Part shown: in pieces, positions 1 to 9,114 of the stretch
How positions within the stretch are numbered: the first letter of the stretch is position 1
Layout of the letters: every line of letters begins with the position of its first letter
NCBI RefSeq assembly: GCF_031157835.1
Contig: NZ_JAVIDR010000001.1
Location: forward strand, 310,001 to 374,000
Length of the DNA stretch: 64,000 nt
Reading direction: 5' to 3'
Origin: Acinetobacter rudis
GTDB lineage: Bacteria > Pseudomonadota > Gammaproteobacteria > Pseudomonadales > Moraxellaceae
Notes under the pieces: model-generated
What the model saw: only the letters and a program-made list of their open reading frames with translations
What the model was told of the DNA's origin: nothing
Database searches by the model: none
Translations under genes and position numbers: made by a program

Positions 1-91
1 CAACGGTATATACTGAAAGTACAACAGCACTTACGCGCTGAATATACCAATCACGAGAACCTGATCCTGTTAATCCTGTAGCACTTTTCAT
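1..91 (-). CDS. sdhD: Succinate dehydrogenase membrane anchor subunit SdhD (5' part only)
   Basis: Only the first 30 codons lie in the window; the gene runs off the left edge. The N-terminus contains GSRDWYIQRVSA, the conserved start of SdhD, followed by the first transmembrane segment. SdhD with SdhC holds the SdhAB catalytic dimer at the inner membrane and binds haem b and ubiquinone. Its ATG shares one base with the sdhC stop codon (TAATG), which implies translational coupling in an sdhCDAB operon. Identification rests on this short stretch plus the position directly after sdhC. Confidence 0.88.
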   Translation of the reverse strand, partial: MKSATGLTGSGSRDWYIQRVSAVVLSVYTV

Positions 92-492
92 TAGAACATA
101 ATCCATACAAAGGCTGCGACAATACCAATCACAGACAAGATTAATGAAATTGTAGCTGCAACACGACCACTTTGAAGTTCTTCAGCAACTCCAAGATCTG
201 CTAACAAGTGCTTGATACCATTAATGAAATGATAGATCAAGCCGGCTACAAAAACCCAAACGACAAAGCGTACAATGAGATTTCCAAATACGACAGTTTT
301 AACGTACTCAAATCCTTCTGGTGAAGATAACGACTTATCTAAAATCCATAGTAATACTGGAACCAATAAGAATACGATTACACCTGAGAGGCGGTGTAGA
401 ATTGATGCAATAGCCACGGGTGAGCGTAAGTTTACCGCTAACACTTGACCCATGGACAAATTGACAGGTCTGTTGCTTTTCACAGCGGGCAT
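91..492 (-). CDS. sdhC: Succinate dehydrogenase cytochrome b556 subunit SdhC
   Basis: Membrane anchor subunit of complex II, carrying electrons from SdhB to ubiquinone. The 133-residue length is normal. The family signature SPVAIASILHRLSG lies near residues 24-37. Three hydrophobic helices are visible at about 36-52, 73-95 and 112-132. His88 in YHFINGIKHL is the expected haem b axial ligand by alignment with E. coli SdhC. The gene is first in the sdh operon and is divergent from gltA, the same arrangement as in E. coli, so two TCA-cycle transcription units share one long intergenic region. The start at MPAVKSN could be a few codons later, but no better site is obvious. Confidence 0.95.
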   Translation of the reverse strand: MPAVKSNRPVNLSMGQVLAVNLRSPVAIASILHRLSGVIVFLLVPVLLWILDKSLSSPEGFEYVKTVVFGNLIVRFVVWVFVAGLIYHFINGIKHLLADLGVAEELQSGRVAATISLILSVIGIVAAFVWIMF

Positions 493-1467
493 CCTGTAAG
501 TAAAAACTCCGGCTGGAGTTTGTTAGAATTAATTCGAAGGAAAGCTGGCATCGTCAGGCAAGCAAATGCCTAATCTTTTAAAACGACACTGAATTATAAA
601 GCGTCAGTAGTTAAATTTCAAACCATCTCGTTGCCAAGCCTTGCAAAATATTGACAAATAAGAATCATTTACAAAACTGATTTTATTCATCTACTTCTAT
701 ATTTTGCGCAATTGTACTGCAAATCAATTATAAATAATGCGCATTCATTTCAATTTTATTGATTTCATTTTTTGAGCTAAGTTGCTTTTCTTCATTCAAC
801 ATTAGACTAAAGCATAAACATCAAACACCCAACCAACACATGTTCCTGTACGTTTTATCCACATCAATTAGAAATAAAACAAAAAAATATAAGACACATT
901 TTGTTTAATTTTAAAACCCTACTCTTTTATATCTTGCTTCATTTTTTAAAGTATACAAATAATGATTTGTACCAGTTAAAACCATTTAAACAAAAAAAAT
1001 TGTGGTCTAGTTCACACCAGTTTTGTGCTAATTTTAGCCAAAGAATTTTAAAAGTGAAAAAAATTATTTCAATATTTATCAAGCTACATGCAACAGATAA
1101 AAGCAGGTGTTTTCGCCTGAAACACCCAGTGTTTTATCGTTTCAATTTTTTTGGTTTTTAAAATGGATTAAAAATCGCACACCTTTTCTAAGAAAAAAAA
1201 TTTTTTATTCGTCATGTCACTAATAATTTTCTGCACCAACTTTGTAATTTGACTTATTATATCGTGTCGTCGCTATTGTAAGATGCTTAAGCCAGCATGA
1301 AATGCATGCTGAAATATATGTGATTAACAGATATTTATCCCTAAGTATAATTGACAAACTTGCAGCGACTACTTAGCTTATAGCAAATTTTAGATCCGTC
1401 TGATTCAACAACAAAATTGAACATTTTGAATTAGATACAATATCCACCAGGACAGGAGATATGTTGA
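493..1467. other. Long sdhC/gltA divergent regulatory region
   Basis: 975 bases without a convincing gene, very AT-rich. It must hold the promoters of the sdh operon (leftward) and gltA (rightward). Visible elements are inverted repeats at 1106-1126 (GGTGTTT / AAACACC, 7-base loop) and 1293-1311 (CAGCATG / CATGCTG, 5-base loop), and a consensus DnaA-box 9-mer TTATCCACA at 855-863, which may be chance. An 86-codon TTG-initiated frame at 901-1161 has no ribosome binding site and low-complexity Lys/Phe composition, so I do not call it. Confidence 0.6.
1351..1379 (+). promoter_or_regulatory. Candidate sigma-70 promoter of gltA
   Basis: A perfect -35 box TTGACA (1351-1356) is followed after 17 bases by TAGCTT (1374-1379), a partial match to the -10 consensus. 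Transcription would start near 1387, leaving a leader of about 80 bases before the gltA ATG. The -10 match is only moderate, so the exact start is uncertain. Confidence 0.45.
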
Positions 1468-2742
1468 ATGTCTGAAGCAACTGGCAAAAAAGCCGTACTC
1501 GAGCTTGATGGCAAAAAAATTGAATTACCAATTTACAGCGGCACATTGGGCCCAGATGTAGTTGACGTTAAAGACGTATTGGCCTCAGGCCATTTCACTT
1601 TTGATCCTGGCTTTATGGCTACTGCTTCATGTGAGTCAAAGATCACTTTTATCGATGGTGACAAAGGTATTCTTTTACACCGTGGATATCCAATTGACCA
1701 ACTTGCAACTCAAGCATCATATCTTGAAACTTGCTATCTATTGTTAAATGGTGAACTTCCGACTGCTGCTCAAAAAGCAGATTTTGAAGTTAAAGTTAGC
1801 CAACACACTATGGTTCACGATCAAGTAAGTCGTTTCTATAACGGTTTCCGTCGTGATGCTCACCCGATGGCTATAATGGTTGGTGTTGTAGGTGCATTAT
1901 CTGCGTTCTATCACAACAATCTTGACATCGAAGATGTTAACCATCGTGAAATCACAGCTATTCGTTTAGTTGCTAAAATTCCTACGCTTGCAGCGTGGAG
2001 CTACAAATACACTGTTGGCCAACCATTCGTTTACCCACGTAATGATTTGAGCTATGCAGAAAACTTCCTTTACATGATGTTTGCTACTCCTGCTGACCGT
2101 GATTACAAGGTAAACCCTGTACTTGCTAAAGCAATGGATCGTATCTTCACTTTACATGCTGACCATGAGCAAAACGCGTCTACTTCTACTGTACGTCTTG
2201 CTGGTTCTACAGGCGCTAACCCATATGCATGTATCGCTGCTGGTATTTCTGCACTTTGGGGTCCTGCTCACGGTGGTGCAAACGAAGCTGTACTTAAAAT
2301 GCTTGATGAAATTGGTAGCGTTGATAACGTTGCTGAATTCATGGAAAAAGTTAAACGTAAAGAAGTTAAACTCATGGGCTTCGGTCACCGTGTTTACAAA
2401 AACTTCGATCCACGCGCTAAAGTAATGAAACAAACTTGTGACGAAGTTTTAGCTGCACTTGGCATCAATGATCCACAATTGCAACTTGCAATGGAACTTG
2501 AGCGTATTGCATTAAGCGACCCGTACTTCGTTGAACGTAAACTTTATCCAAACGTAGATTTCTATTCAGGTATCATCCTAAAAGCGATTGGTATCCCAAC
2601 AGAAATGTTTACTGTAATCTTTGCGCTTGCGCGTACAGTTGGTTGGATCAGCCACTGGTTAGAAATGCACAGCGGTCCATATAAGATCGGTCGTCCTCGT
2701 CAACTTTATACTGGCGAAACACAACGCGACATCAAACGCTAA
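1468..2742 (+). CDS. gltA: Type II citrate synthase
   Basis: Condenses oxaloacetate and acetyl-CoA to citrate, the entry step of the TCA cycle, in the cytoplasm. The 424 residues match the long hexameric, NADH-sensitive Gram-negative form. Catalytic residues expected from E. coli are present: His268 in WGPAHGG, His307 in [14 protein letters not shown] and Asp364 in PNVDFYSG. An AGGAG ribosome binding site at 1454-1458 lies nine bases before the chosen ATG. Another ATG at 1461 begins a five-codon out-of-frame reading that overlaps the start, but it lies too close to the ribosome binding site to be efficient. The gene is monocistronic, ending in a strong hairpin, and divergent from sdhC. Confidence 0.98.
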   Translation: MSEATGKKAVLELDGKKIELPIYSGTLGPDVVDVKDVLASGHFTFDPGFMATASCESKITFIDGDKGILLHRGYPIDQLATQASYLETCYLLLNGELPTAAQKADFEVKVSQHTMVHDQVSRFYNGFRRDAHPMAIMVGVVGALSAFYHNNLDIEDVNHREITAIRLVAKIPTLAAWSYKYTVGQPFVYPRNDLSYAENFLYMMFATPADRDYKVNPVLAKAMDRIFTLHADHEQNASTSTVRLAGSTGANPYACIAAGISALWGPAHGGANEAVLKMLDEIGSVDNVAEFMEKVKRKEVKLMGFGHRVYKNFDPRAKVMKQTCDEVLAALGINDPQLQLAMELERIALSDPYFVERKLYPNVDFYSGIILKAIGIPTEMFTVIFALARTVGWISHWLEMHSGPYKIGRPRQLYTGETQRDIKR

Positions 2743-2760
2743 GTTTCATTTAGTGTTTAA

Positions 2761-2786
2761 AAGCCACCCTACGGGTGGCTTTTTTA
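2761..2786 (+). terminator. Rho-independent terminator of gltA
   Basis: Perfect 9-bp stem AAGCCACCC / GGGTGGCTT with loop TAC, followed by a T run, 18 bases after the gltA stop codon. Confidence 0.93.
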
Positions 2787-3082
2787 TTTGTACAAACTCA
2801 AACATTTTTAACATTTGCACATTACCGACAATTCCACATTTCTTTAATAATAACGATAATAAGATTTCAAAGTATTATTACCCTATTTCCCCCATTCATA
2901 GTTAAAACTACACTCAAACATAATACCTATTAATAATTCAAGTTTTTCTTCACTTCACTATTAGAGTATTAAACTATATTAAAAAATGAACAACGATTTA
3001 TCAATACTCACCATCTATTTGCAAATGATGATCCTTGGCATATGCTATATACACGTATAGTTTTATTAATTCATATAATGAT

Positions 3083-3586
3083 ATGCTTAAACAATGTATG
3101 GTTTTCTATTTGCTTCGCTTTCTTATTCCTTTATTAAGACTAGATACTTTCAGTTGTCGTAAATTAACTGTAGATGAAATTAAACTCTGTAAAACTATAT
3201 TTTCAGATCTCATTGACTATGATTTAGTACAGGTCATGAATCAACGTTTTCTACCTTGGCAACCTGCTGGTATTATTATGGCACCATGCGGTGCAATACA
3301 TTTACACCCAATTGATTATCGCGATGACTTTTCCAAACAATCACAATTAGAGCAAGCTATCTTCATTCATGAGATGGCTCATATTTATCAATACCAACAA
3401 AATACAAATGTATTATGGCAAGGGATGTTATTACAAACCGCTTATTATTTAAGTTTCAAATACTACAACCCATATCTCTATCAGCTTAAACTAAATAAAC
3501 AATATAATCGCTATAATATTGAGCAACAGGGAAACATTGCCAGTGATATCTTTCTAGGTAAGATTAAAAATATTATAAAAAAATAG
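3083..3586 (+). CDS. Hypothetical protein with HEMAH metalloprotease-like motif
   Basis: Small protein of unknown function. The key feature is FIHEMAHIYQYQ, a match to the HExxH zinc-binding motif followed by the aromatic/Gln stretch seen in Vgr-related and eCIS-core-like putative peptidases. The third zinc ligand cannot be assigned by eye. It is rich in Tyr, Gln and Leu and has a basic C-terminus. I chose the ATG at 3083; an in-frame TTG at 3035 would add 16 residues and an ATG at 3098 would remove five. None has a good ribosome binding site. It stands alone between gltA and nadE in AT-rich DNA, with about 300 empty bases upstream and no T6SS genes nearby. A zinc peptidase is plausible; substrate and location are unknown. 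Confidence 0.65.
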   Translation: MLKQCMVFYLLRFLIPLLRLDTFSCRKLTVDEIKLCKTIFSDLIDYDLVQVMNQRFLPWQPAGIIMAPCGAIHLHPIDYRDDFSKQSQLEQAIFIHEMAHIYQYQQNTNVLWQGMLLQTAYYLSFKYYNPYLYQLKLNKQYNRYNIEQQGNIASDIFLGKIKNIIKK

Positions 3587-3959
3587 ACAAAAGACTTTTC
3601 GGTAATCTACTGATAAAAAAACAATACTATCTAAAAAAATTACATAAAAAATAAATATTTATTTTTATTTTTTTTGTACTTTATTTACCAAACGGTAAAT
3701 ACGTTTTTTTACTAACCATCAAATAGCATTATAAAAGTGAATAATCTTCATTCAGTGCTAGCTTCTTAATAAATTTTAGTTAAAATACTGAGTGTTTCTC
3801 ATTTTTGCATTGCAAAAAAGATATATTTTATAATCAGTTAATGATTATTAACCCCCATGATTTGGCTGTATTATTTTAGCAAGTACTTCTGCCTCATAAC
3901 TAAAGCTATAAAATCAAGCAGTTGTACACTTAATCCACAAGGTATAGGATTTTACTTAA
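3587..3959. other. AT-rich intergenic region before nadE
   Basis: 373 bases with no gene. It contains the inverted repeat ATTTACC AAAC GGTAAAT at 3683-3700, followed after three bases by seven T residues. This may be a weak terminator for the upstream gene or a repressor operator. No convincing nadE promoter could be picked among the many AT-rich hexamers. Confidence 0.5.
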
Positions 3960-5585
3960 ATGAAAAGTTTTAAAATTGCCCTTGCACAGTTCTCCCCGTC
4001 CATTGGCAATATTGACTCAAATGTTCAAAAGATGATTAATCTGGCGAATGATGCTAAAAAACAAAATGCAGATCTGGTTATATTTCCAGAGCTCTCAATG
4101 ATTGGATATCCTTCCGAAGATTTATTATTGCGTCCAAGTTTAAGCAAACGTACTGCTCAAGCATTTAAACAATTAAGTCAAGTCAAAGATATCGTCATGG
4201 TTTTTGGTTTCGTTAATATTAATGACCAAGGCCAACGCTATAATTCTGCAGCCGTCATGAAAGATGGTGAAATTCTAGGTATATACAACAAGCAAAATCT
4301 ACCTAACTATGGCCTATTTGATGAAAAACGTTATTTTGATTCTGGCACTCAATATCTCGTTTTTGAATATTTAGAACATAAGTTTGGTGTACTTATTTGT
4401 GAAGACCTCTGGACAGCTCCAACTGTTCATCAATTGGCTTTACTTAATGTTGATACTATTTTGGTATTAAACGCTTCTCCGTATGAAGTAGGTAAACCAT
4501 TACACCGTATTCAAACAATCCAAAATCTAAGCCAACAACTCAAACTCAATGTTGTTTATTGTAACCAAGTTGGTGGACAAGATGACATCGTCTTTGACGG
4601 TACAAGTTTTGTGGTTACTGCTCAGGGTGAAGTAAGCTACCGTGCAGCTAGCTTTAAAGAATGTTTACAAGTCGTTGACTTCGATCATGAACAAAAAACG
4701 TATCGTAGTATTGAAGCAACGCCTACACTTGATACCATGGCAGAAATTTATCAAAGCTTAGTCATGGCAACTCGTGATTATGTACAAAACTCAGGTTTTC
4801 CTGGGGTACTTATTGGTTTGTCTGGTGGTATTGATTCAGCCCTTACACTCGCAATTGCCGTAGATGCGTTAGGTGCTGATAAAGTACAAGCATTAATGAT
4901 GCCTTATACTTACACTGCACAAATAAGTGTTGAAGATGCCAGTGAACAAGCAAAAACACTAGGTGTTGCTTTCGGTATTGCTGAAATCAATCCAATTGTA
5001 AATAGCTTCATGCAAACGCTCTACCCATTCTTTGGAAATAGCTCTGCAGATACCACTGAAGAAAATTTACAAGCACGCTCTCGTGGTACTCTACTCATGG
5101 GACTTTCAAATAAATTTGGCAACCTTGTACTTTCAACTGGCAATAAATCTGAACTTGCCGTTGGCTACTGTACTTTATATGGCGATATGGTTGGTGGATT
5201 TGCAGTTCTTAAAGATATTTATAAGAGTATTGTTTTCGAACTTGCTAAATATCGTAATAGTATTAGTGAAACACCGGTTATTCCTGAACGCGTTATTACA
5301 CGTCCACCATCTGCAGAATTACGTCCTGATCAAAAAGACCAAGACTCATTACCTGCCTATGATGTTTTAGACGCGATTCTATATGCTTATATTGAAGAAG
5401 ATTTAAGTCAAGATGACATTATTGCTAAGGGCTACGATAAAGCCACTGTAGAGCGTGTTATTCAACTTGTAGATCGAAATGAATATAAACGTCGTCAAGG
5501 TGCAATTGGGCCACGTATCACCTCTCGTGCCTTTGGCCGTGAACGTCGTTACCCAATTGTTAATGGTTGGAAGCCTGGAATCTAA
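3960..5585 (+). CDS. nadE: Glutamine-dependent NAD+ synthetase
   Basis: Last step of NAD biosynthesis: amidation of nicotinic acid adenine dinucleotide using ammonia cleaved from glutamine. Two domains are visible. An N-terminal nitrilase-type glutaminase (about 1-260) carries the Glu44, Lys111 and Cys147 triad (FPELSMIGYP, NKQNLPNY, LICEDLW). A C-terminal synthetase domain has the ATP PP-loop GLSGGIDSA (286-294) and the GNKSELAVGYCTLYGD region. At 541 residues it is the compact two-domain type, not the roughly 270-residue ammonia-only type of E. coli. Monocistronic, ending in a clear terminator. Confidence 0.97.
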   Translation: MKSFKIALAQFSPSIGNIDSNVQKMINLANDAKKQNADLVIFPELSMIGYPSEDLLLRPSLSKRTAQAFKQLSQVKDIVMVFGFVNINDQGQRYNSAAVMKDGEILGIYNKQNLPNYGLFDEKRYFDSGTQYLVFEYLEHKFGVLICEDLWTAPTVHQLALLNVDTILVLNASPYEVGKPLHRIQTIQNLSQQLKLNVVYCNQVGGQDDIVFDGTSFVVTAQGEVSYRAASFKECLQVVDFDHEQKTYRSIEATPTLDTMAEIYQSLVMATRDYVQNSGFPGVLIGLSGGIDSALTLAIAVDALGADKVQALMMPYTYTAQISVEDASEQAKTLGVAFGIAEINPIVNSFMQTLYPFFGNSSADTTEENLQARSRGTLLMGLSNKFGNLVLSTGNKSELAVGYCTLYGDMVGGFAVLKDIYKSIVFELAKYRNSISETPVIPERVITRPPSAELRPDQKDQDSLPAYDVLDAILYAYIEEDLSQDDIIAKGYDKATVERVIQLVDRNEYKRRQGAIGPRITSRAFGRERRYPIVNGWKPGI

Positions 5586-5608
5586 TCCAAGCCTATCTGA
5601 ACACATCT

Positions 5609-5637
5609 AGCCCAAGCAAAAGCTTGGGCTTTTTATT
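5609..5637 (+). terminator. Rho-independent terminator of nadE
   Basis: Perfect 9-bp stem AGCCCAAGC / GCTTGGGCT with an AAAA loop and a following T run. Confidence 0.93.
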
Positions 5638-5657
5638 TGGCCAACAATAATATTTTC

Positions 5658-5689
5658 AAAAAAAAAGATCACGTTTGAGAACGTGATCT
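5658..5689 (-). terminator. Terminator of the first tRNA-Met gene
   Basis: On the minus strand a 9-bp stem GATCACGTT / AACGTGATC is followed by about nine T residues, beginning seven bases after the tRNA 3' end. Confidence 0.9.
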
Positions 5690-5695
5690 AGAAAA

Positions 5696-5772
5696 TGGTG
5701 GCTATGACGGGACTTGAACCTGTGACCCCCGCATTATGAGTGCGGTGCTCTAACCAACTGAGCTACATAGCC
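5696..5772 (-). tRNA. tRNA-Met (CAT), elongator type
   Basis: 77-nt cloverleaf with acceptor stem GGCTATG / CATAGCC, a D arm containing AGCTCAGTTGGTTAGAGC, anticodon loop CTCATAA with anticodon CAT, T arm GGTTCAAGTCC and encoded CCA. The acceptor begins with a paired G, unlike initiator tRNA, and resembles elongator tRNA-Met. A tRNA-Ile2 (lysidine-modified CAT) cannot be fully excluded by eye. A second identical copy lies 221 bases away. Confidence 0.95.
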
Positions 5773-5956
5773 AAAAACTGTGAGCGCATTATCTAAAGAT
5801 ATCGATATATCGTCAAGCACTGTTTTTAACTAATGCTTATTGTTTATACAAAAATACTTTGTTTGATCGTTTTTTAATTCATTTGACTGTTTTATCGAAA
5901 AAATTATCCTACAACCTACATATTTATCAATATTATTCGCACTTTTTCTTAGAGAT

Positions 5957-5986
5957 AAAAAAAGACCACGTTTTGGAACGTGGTCT
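5957..5986 (-). terminator. Terminator of the second tRNA-Met gene
   Basis: On the minus strand a 10-bp stem AGACCACGTT / AACGTGGTCT is followed by seven T residues, placed at the same distance from its tRNA as in the other copy but with a different stem sequence. Confidence 0.9.
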
Positions 5987-5993
5987 ATAAAAA

Positions 5994-6070
5994 TGGTGGC
6001 TATGACGGGACTTGAACCTGTGACCCCCGCATTATGAGTGCGGTGCTCTAACCAACTGAGCTACATAGCC
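5994..6070 (-). tRNA. tRNA-Met (CAT), second identical copy
   Basis: Base-for-base the same 77-nt gene as the copy at 5696-5772, with encoded CCA. The DNA between the copies is unrelated and each copy has its own terminator, so they are probably separate transcription units. Confidence 0.95.
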
Positions 6071-6139
6071 ATAAACTTGTGCGCGCATTATCTAGTGTAA
6101 ATTAAGATAGGTCAAGCACTTATTTAAAAAAAATTTGAA

Positions 6140-6499
<360 letters not shown>

Positions 6500-6524
6500 A
6501 GGGCTGGCATAGTAACAAAATTTT

Positions 6525-6791
6525 TTATGAATTACTTGTGTTTTTTTGAGCAATTAACTTTTTATATTTCTCCAGTAGTTGATCTTTGTTCTCCACATGA
6601 TTTGGATCAAGCGGAATACAATCTACAGGACAAAATAATTGACACTGTGGTTCATCAAAATGCCCCACACACTCAGTACACAAGTCTGGATGAATCTCAT
6701 AGATCAGTTCACCCATATAAATGGCCTCATTGGGGCACACAGGCTCACAAACATCACAATTGATGCATTCATCCGTAATATATAAAGACAC
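6525..6791 (-). CDS. YfhL-family 2[4Fe-4S] ferredoxin
   Basis: Small electron carrier with two [4Fe-4S] clusters. The first Cys set is CINCDVCEPVCP; the second is CTEC-x8-CQLFCP, the widened spacing typical of YfhL/Allochromatium-type ferredoxins with very low potential. After the second cluster a charged C-terminal helix extends to residue 88. I chose a GTG start at 6791, giving the usual MSLYITDECINC beginning. It falls one base after the coaD stop codon (TAAGGTG), so the two genes are probably translationally coupled. Starting further upstream would read through the end of coaD. rnpB follows immediately on the same strand. Confidence 0.93.
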   Translation of the reverse strand: MSLYITDECINCDVCEPVCPNEAIYMGELIYEIHPDLCTECVGHFDEPQCQLFCPVDCIPLDPNHVENKDQLLEKYKKLIAQKNTSNS

Positions 6792-6792
6792 C

Positions 6793-7284
<492 letters not shown>

Positions 7285-7424
7285 CTAAAAAGCACTCTGA
7301 CTAATTTTAGGCCCCATTCTAACAAAAAGTTATTTATAGGCGAATCTTTAGCTGCATTTTTAAATGCACTTCACCTCTGCTTCGCTTTAAGGCAAAATAG
7401 AGTCAATCTTGGAAATGTAGTCTT

Positions 7425-7901
7425 ATGTCAAAAAATATTGTCGTAAAAAAGAATAATTCTGGCACAATCGCGCAAAATAAACGCGCACGTCATGATTATT
7501 TTATTGAGGAAAAGTTTGAAGCTGGGCTTTCATTGCAAGGCTGGGAAGTTAAATCCCTTCGTGCAGGTCGTATGACCATTACTGAAAGCTATATCGTCTT
7601 TAAAAACAATGAAGCATTTTTGTTTGGTGCACAGATTCAACCCCTACTTTCAGCATCAACACATGTTGTACCTGAAGCAACACGTACACGAAAACTATTA
7701 CTATCACGGCGAGAAATTGAAAAGTTAATGGGTGCCGTGAACCAAAAAGGTTATTCCTGTGTACCCCTTGCTTGTTATTGGAAAGGCCATTTAGTCAAAA
7801 TTGAAATTGCCTTAGTTAAAGGTAAACAGTTACATGATAAGCGTGCAACTGAGAAAGATCGTGACTGGCAACGCGATAAGGCACGGATCTTTCATAAATA
7901 A
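7425..7901 (+). CDS. smpB: SsrA-binding protein SmpB
   Basis: Partner of tmRNA in rescue of stalled ribosomes; it binds the tRNA-like domain and places it in the A site. 158 residues. Signature regions are [24 protein letters not shown] and the basic C-terminal tail ending in [15 protein letters not shown], which mimics the anticodon arm. A perfect 16-bp palindrome TGCATTTTTAAATGCA at 7353-7368 lies upstream in the coaD/smpB divergent region. No tmRNA gene is in the window. The gene ends in its own terminator. Confidence 0.97.
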   Translation: MSKNIVVKKNNSGTIAQNKRARHDYFIEEKFEAGLSLQGWEVKSLRAGRMTITESYIVFKNNEAFLFGAQIQPLLSASTHVVPEATRTRKLLLSRREIEKLMGAVNQKGYSCVPLACYWKGHLVKIEIALVKGKQLHDKRATEKDRDWQRDKARIFHK

Positions 7902-7920
7902 GTTTGATCTTCTACTAATG

Positions 7921-7950
7921 AAAACCTCGAAATATTGTTCGAGGTTTTTC
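7921..7950 (+). terminator. Rho-independent terminator of smpB
   Basis: Stem AAAACCTCGAA / TTCGAGGTTTT closing a short AT loop, with a T-rich tail, 20 bases after the smpB stop. Confidence 0.9.
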
Positions 7951-7991
7951 TTTTAAAAGAGTCACATCATCATTGCCAAACTTATTAGCGT

Positions 7992-8261
7992 ATGGTTATT
8001 ACGTTTTTAGAAGTGGATGGCCGTTACCACAGTAATGATTGGAAAACACTGCTCTATTCCGCGACAGCTGGTATGGGAATCACCCTTGGGCCAGAAAGTG
8101 TCTTGGCAAATGAAATTAAAGCAGGCCGCTTAGTACCTGTGCTCACGCATTATGATATTCCAGCCAGACCGATGCATGTGGTCTACCCTGCTTCACGTAG
8201 GCCCACAACTAAACTACGCAGTTTTGTGGATGCACTCATCGCTGAGTTTGGTGAAAGTTAA
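7992..8261 (+). pseudogene. C-terminal remnant of a LysR-family regulator
   Basis: 89 codons that match only the last part of the LysR effector-binding domain: GMGITLGPESVLANEI, then GRLVPVLTHY and the final YPASRRPTTKLRSFVDAL block. The N-terminal helix-turn-helix and most of the sensor domain are missing. An in-frame TAG lies at 7986-7988, only 43 bases after the smpB terminator, so there is no room for the rest. No ribosome binding site precedes the ATG. It cannot bind DNA and is best read as a decayed gene left by a deletion, though the frame is intact and expression is not excluded. Confidence 0.75.
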
Positions 8262-8268
8262 TGAACAT

Positions 8269-8303
8269 CAAAAAAAGGATCACCAGCATAATCTAGTGAT
8301 CCC
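8269..8303 (-). terminator. Terminator between the LysR remnant and pgeF
   Basis: Stem GGATCAC / GTGATCC with a 12-base loop. On the minus strand it is followed by a run of T residues and should end pgeF transcription; the plus side has a shorter TTTT tail, so it may act in both directions. Confidence 0.8.
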
Positions 8304-8334
8304 TTTTAGCACAGACGATTAATTTAAAATCGTT

Positions 8335-9090
8335 TCAGCGATTACCCATAAAAGCAAAAGTCGCCATACGCCCCGTTTTAGGCTCACGGCGATACGAGTA
8401 ATACTCTTGCGCTTGCTTATAAGTACATTGCTCCCCACCCAAAATCAATTCAACCCCTTGTTGTTGCAAGATATAACGGGCAATCGCATAAAGGTCAGCA
8501 TAATATTTATTCGGCTGTTTCCCTGCGAGAAATGCGCAAGCAACTGCTGGATATTTCTCACAAAATGCTTGACGCACTTCAGCACCAACTTCAAAACACG
8601 GTTGACTAATAGCTGCTCCTAACCATGCCCAAGTCGCCTGACTTTTCATTTGCTTACACGTTTGCTCAATTACACCATTCGCCAAACCACGCCATCCGGC
8701 ATGTAAATTGGCAATTTCTGTACCGTCATGATTACCCAGTACAACAGATAAACAATCTGCTGTCATAATCATCAATGCTTGCCCTGCTTGACGTGTAATT
8801 AAAGCATCACCATCAAGTGCAGCCAAATCATGATACGGGTCTACCTCATAACATGTAGTACTGTGGATCTGATTGAGCCAATGCAATTGCTGCACACCAT
8901 ATACAGAGAACTCATCAAGTAAAATCATGCGATGCTGCTGTACGCGCTTTGGGTCATCCCCCACATGCAAAGCCAAGTTAAAACCCTGCAAATGTTCCGA
9001 ATCTGCAGGTAAAGCGGCTTGATGCTGTATCTGTGTTTGCCCCACATAAATACCCTGTGGTAAGCCCGAAACAAATTGCATATGACTCAT
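8335..9090 (-). CDS. pgeF: Peptidoglycan editing factor PgeF / multicopper-type purine nucleosidase family (YfiH)
   Basis: Member of the YfiH/DUF152 (Cu-oxidase_4) family, cytosolic. In E. coli the protein removes wrongly incorporated Ser from UDP-MurNAc precursors; other members act as adenosine deaminase/purine nucleoside phosphorylase-like enzymes. 251 residues. Conserved motifs visible are TADCLSVV and NLHAGWRGL, which supply the metal-binding Cys and His, and a C-terminal YSYRREPKTGRMATF. It lies 24 bases after rluD on the same strand, the rluD-yfiH arrangement also found in E. coli, so the two are probably one operon. Confidence 0.94.
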   Translation of the reverse strand: MSHMQFVSGLPQGIYVGQTQIQHQAALPADSEHLQGFNLALHVGDDPKRVQQHRMILLDEFSVYGVQQLHWLNQIHSTTCYEVDPYHDLAALDGDALITRQAGQALMIMTADCLSVVLGNHDGTEIANLHAGWRGLANGVIEQTCKQMKSQATWAWLGAAISQPCFEVGAEVRQAFCEKYPAVACAFLAGKQPNKYYADLYAIARYILQQQGVELILGGEQCTYKQAQEYYSYRREPKTGRMATFAFMGNR

Positions 9091-9114
9091 CCTTTTGCTT
9101 TGTATTCGATGTAC

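Noticed and set aside
736..745. Fur-box-like AATGCGCATT palindrome upstream of sdhC
   Set aside because: Only ten bases match a palindrome, the flanks do not fit the 19-bp Fur consensus, and AT-rich DNA yields such sites often.
855..863. DnaA-box 9-mer in the sdh/gltA region
   Set aside because: One exact 9-mer per window is expected by chance or nearly so, and there is no known DnaA control of these genes.
901..1161. 86-codon TTG-initiated frame in the sdh/gltA gap
   Set aside because: No ribosome binding site, low-complexity Lys/Phe/Leu composition and extreme AT content; long open frames occur by chance in such DNA.
1461..1475. Five-codon reading ATG-TTG-AAT-GTC-TGA overlapping the gltA start
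   Set aside because: It starts only two bases after the AGGAG, which fits the gltA ATG nine bases away much better; leader-peptide function has no support.
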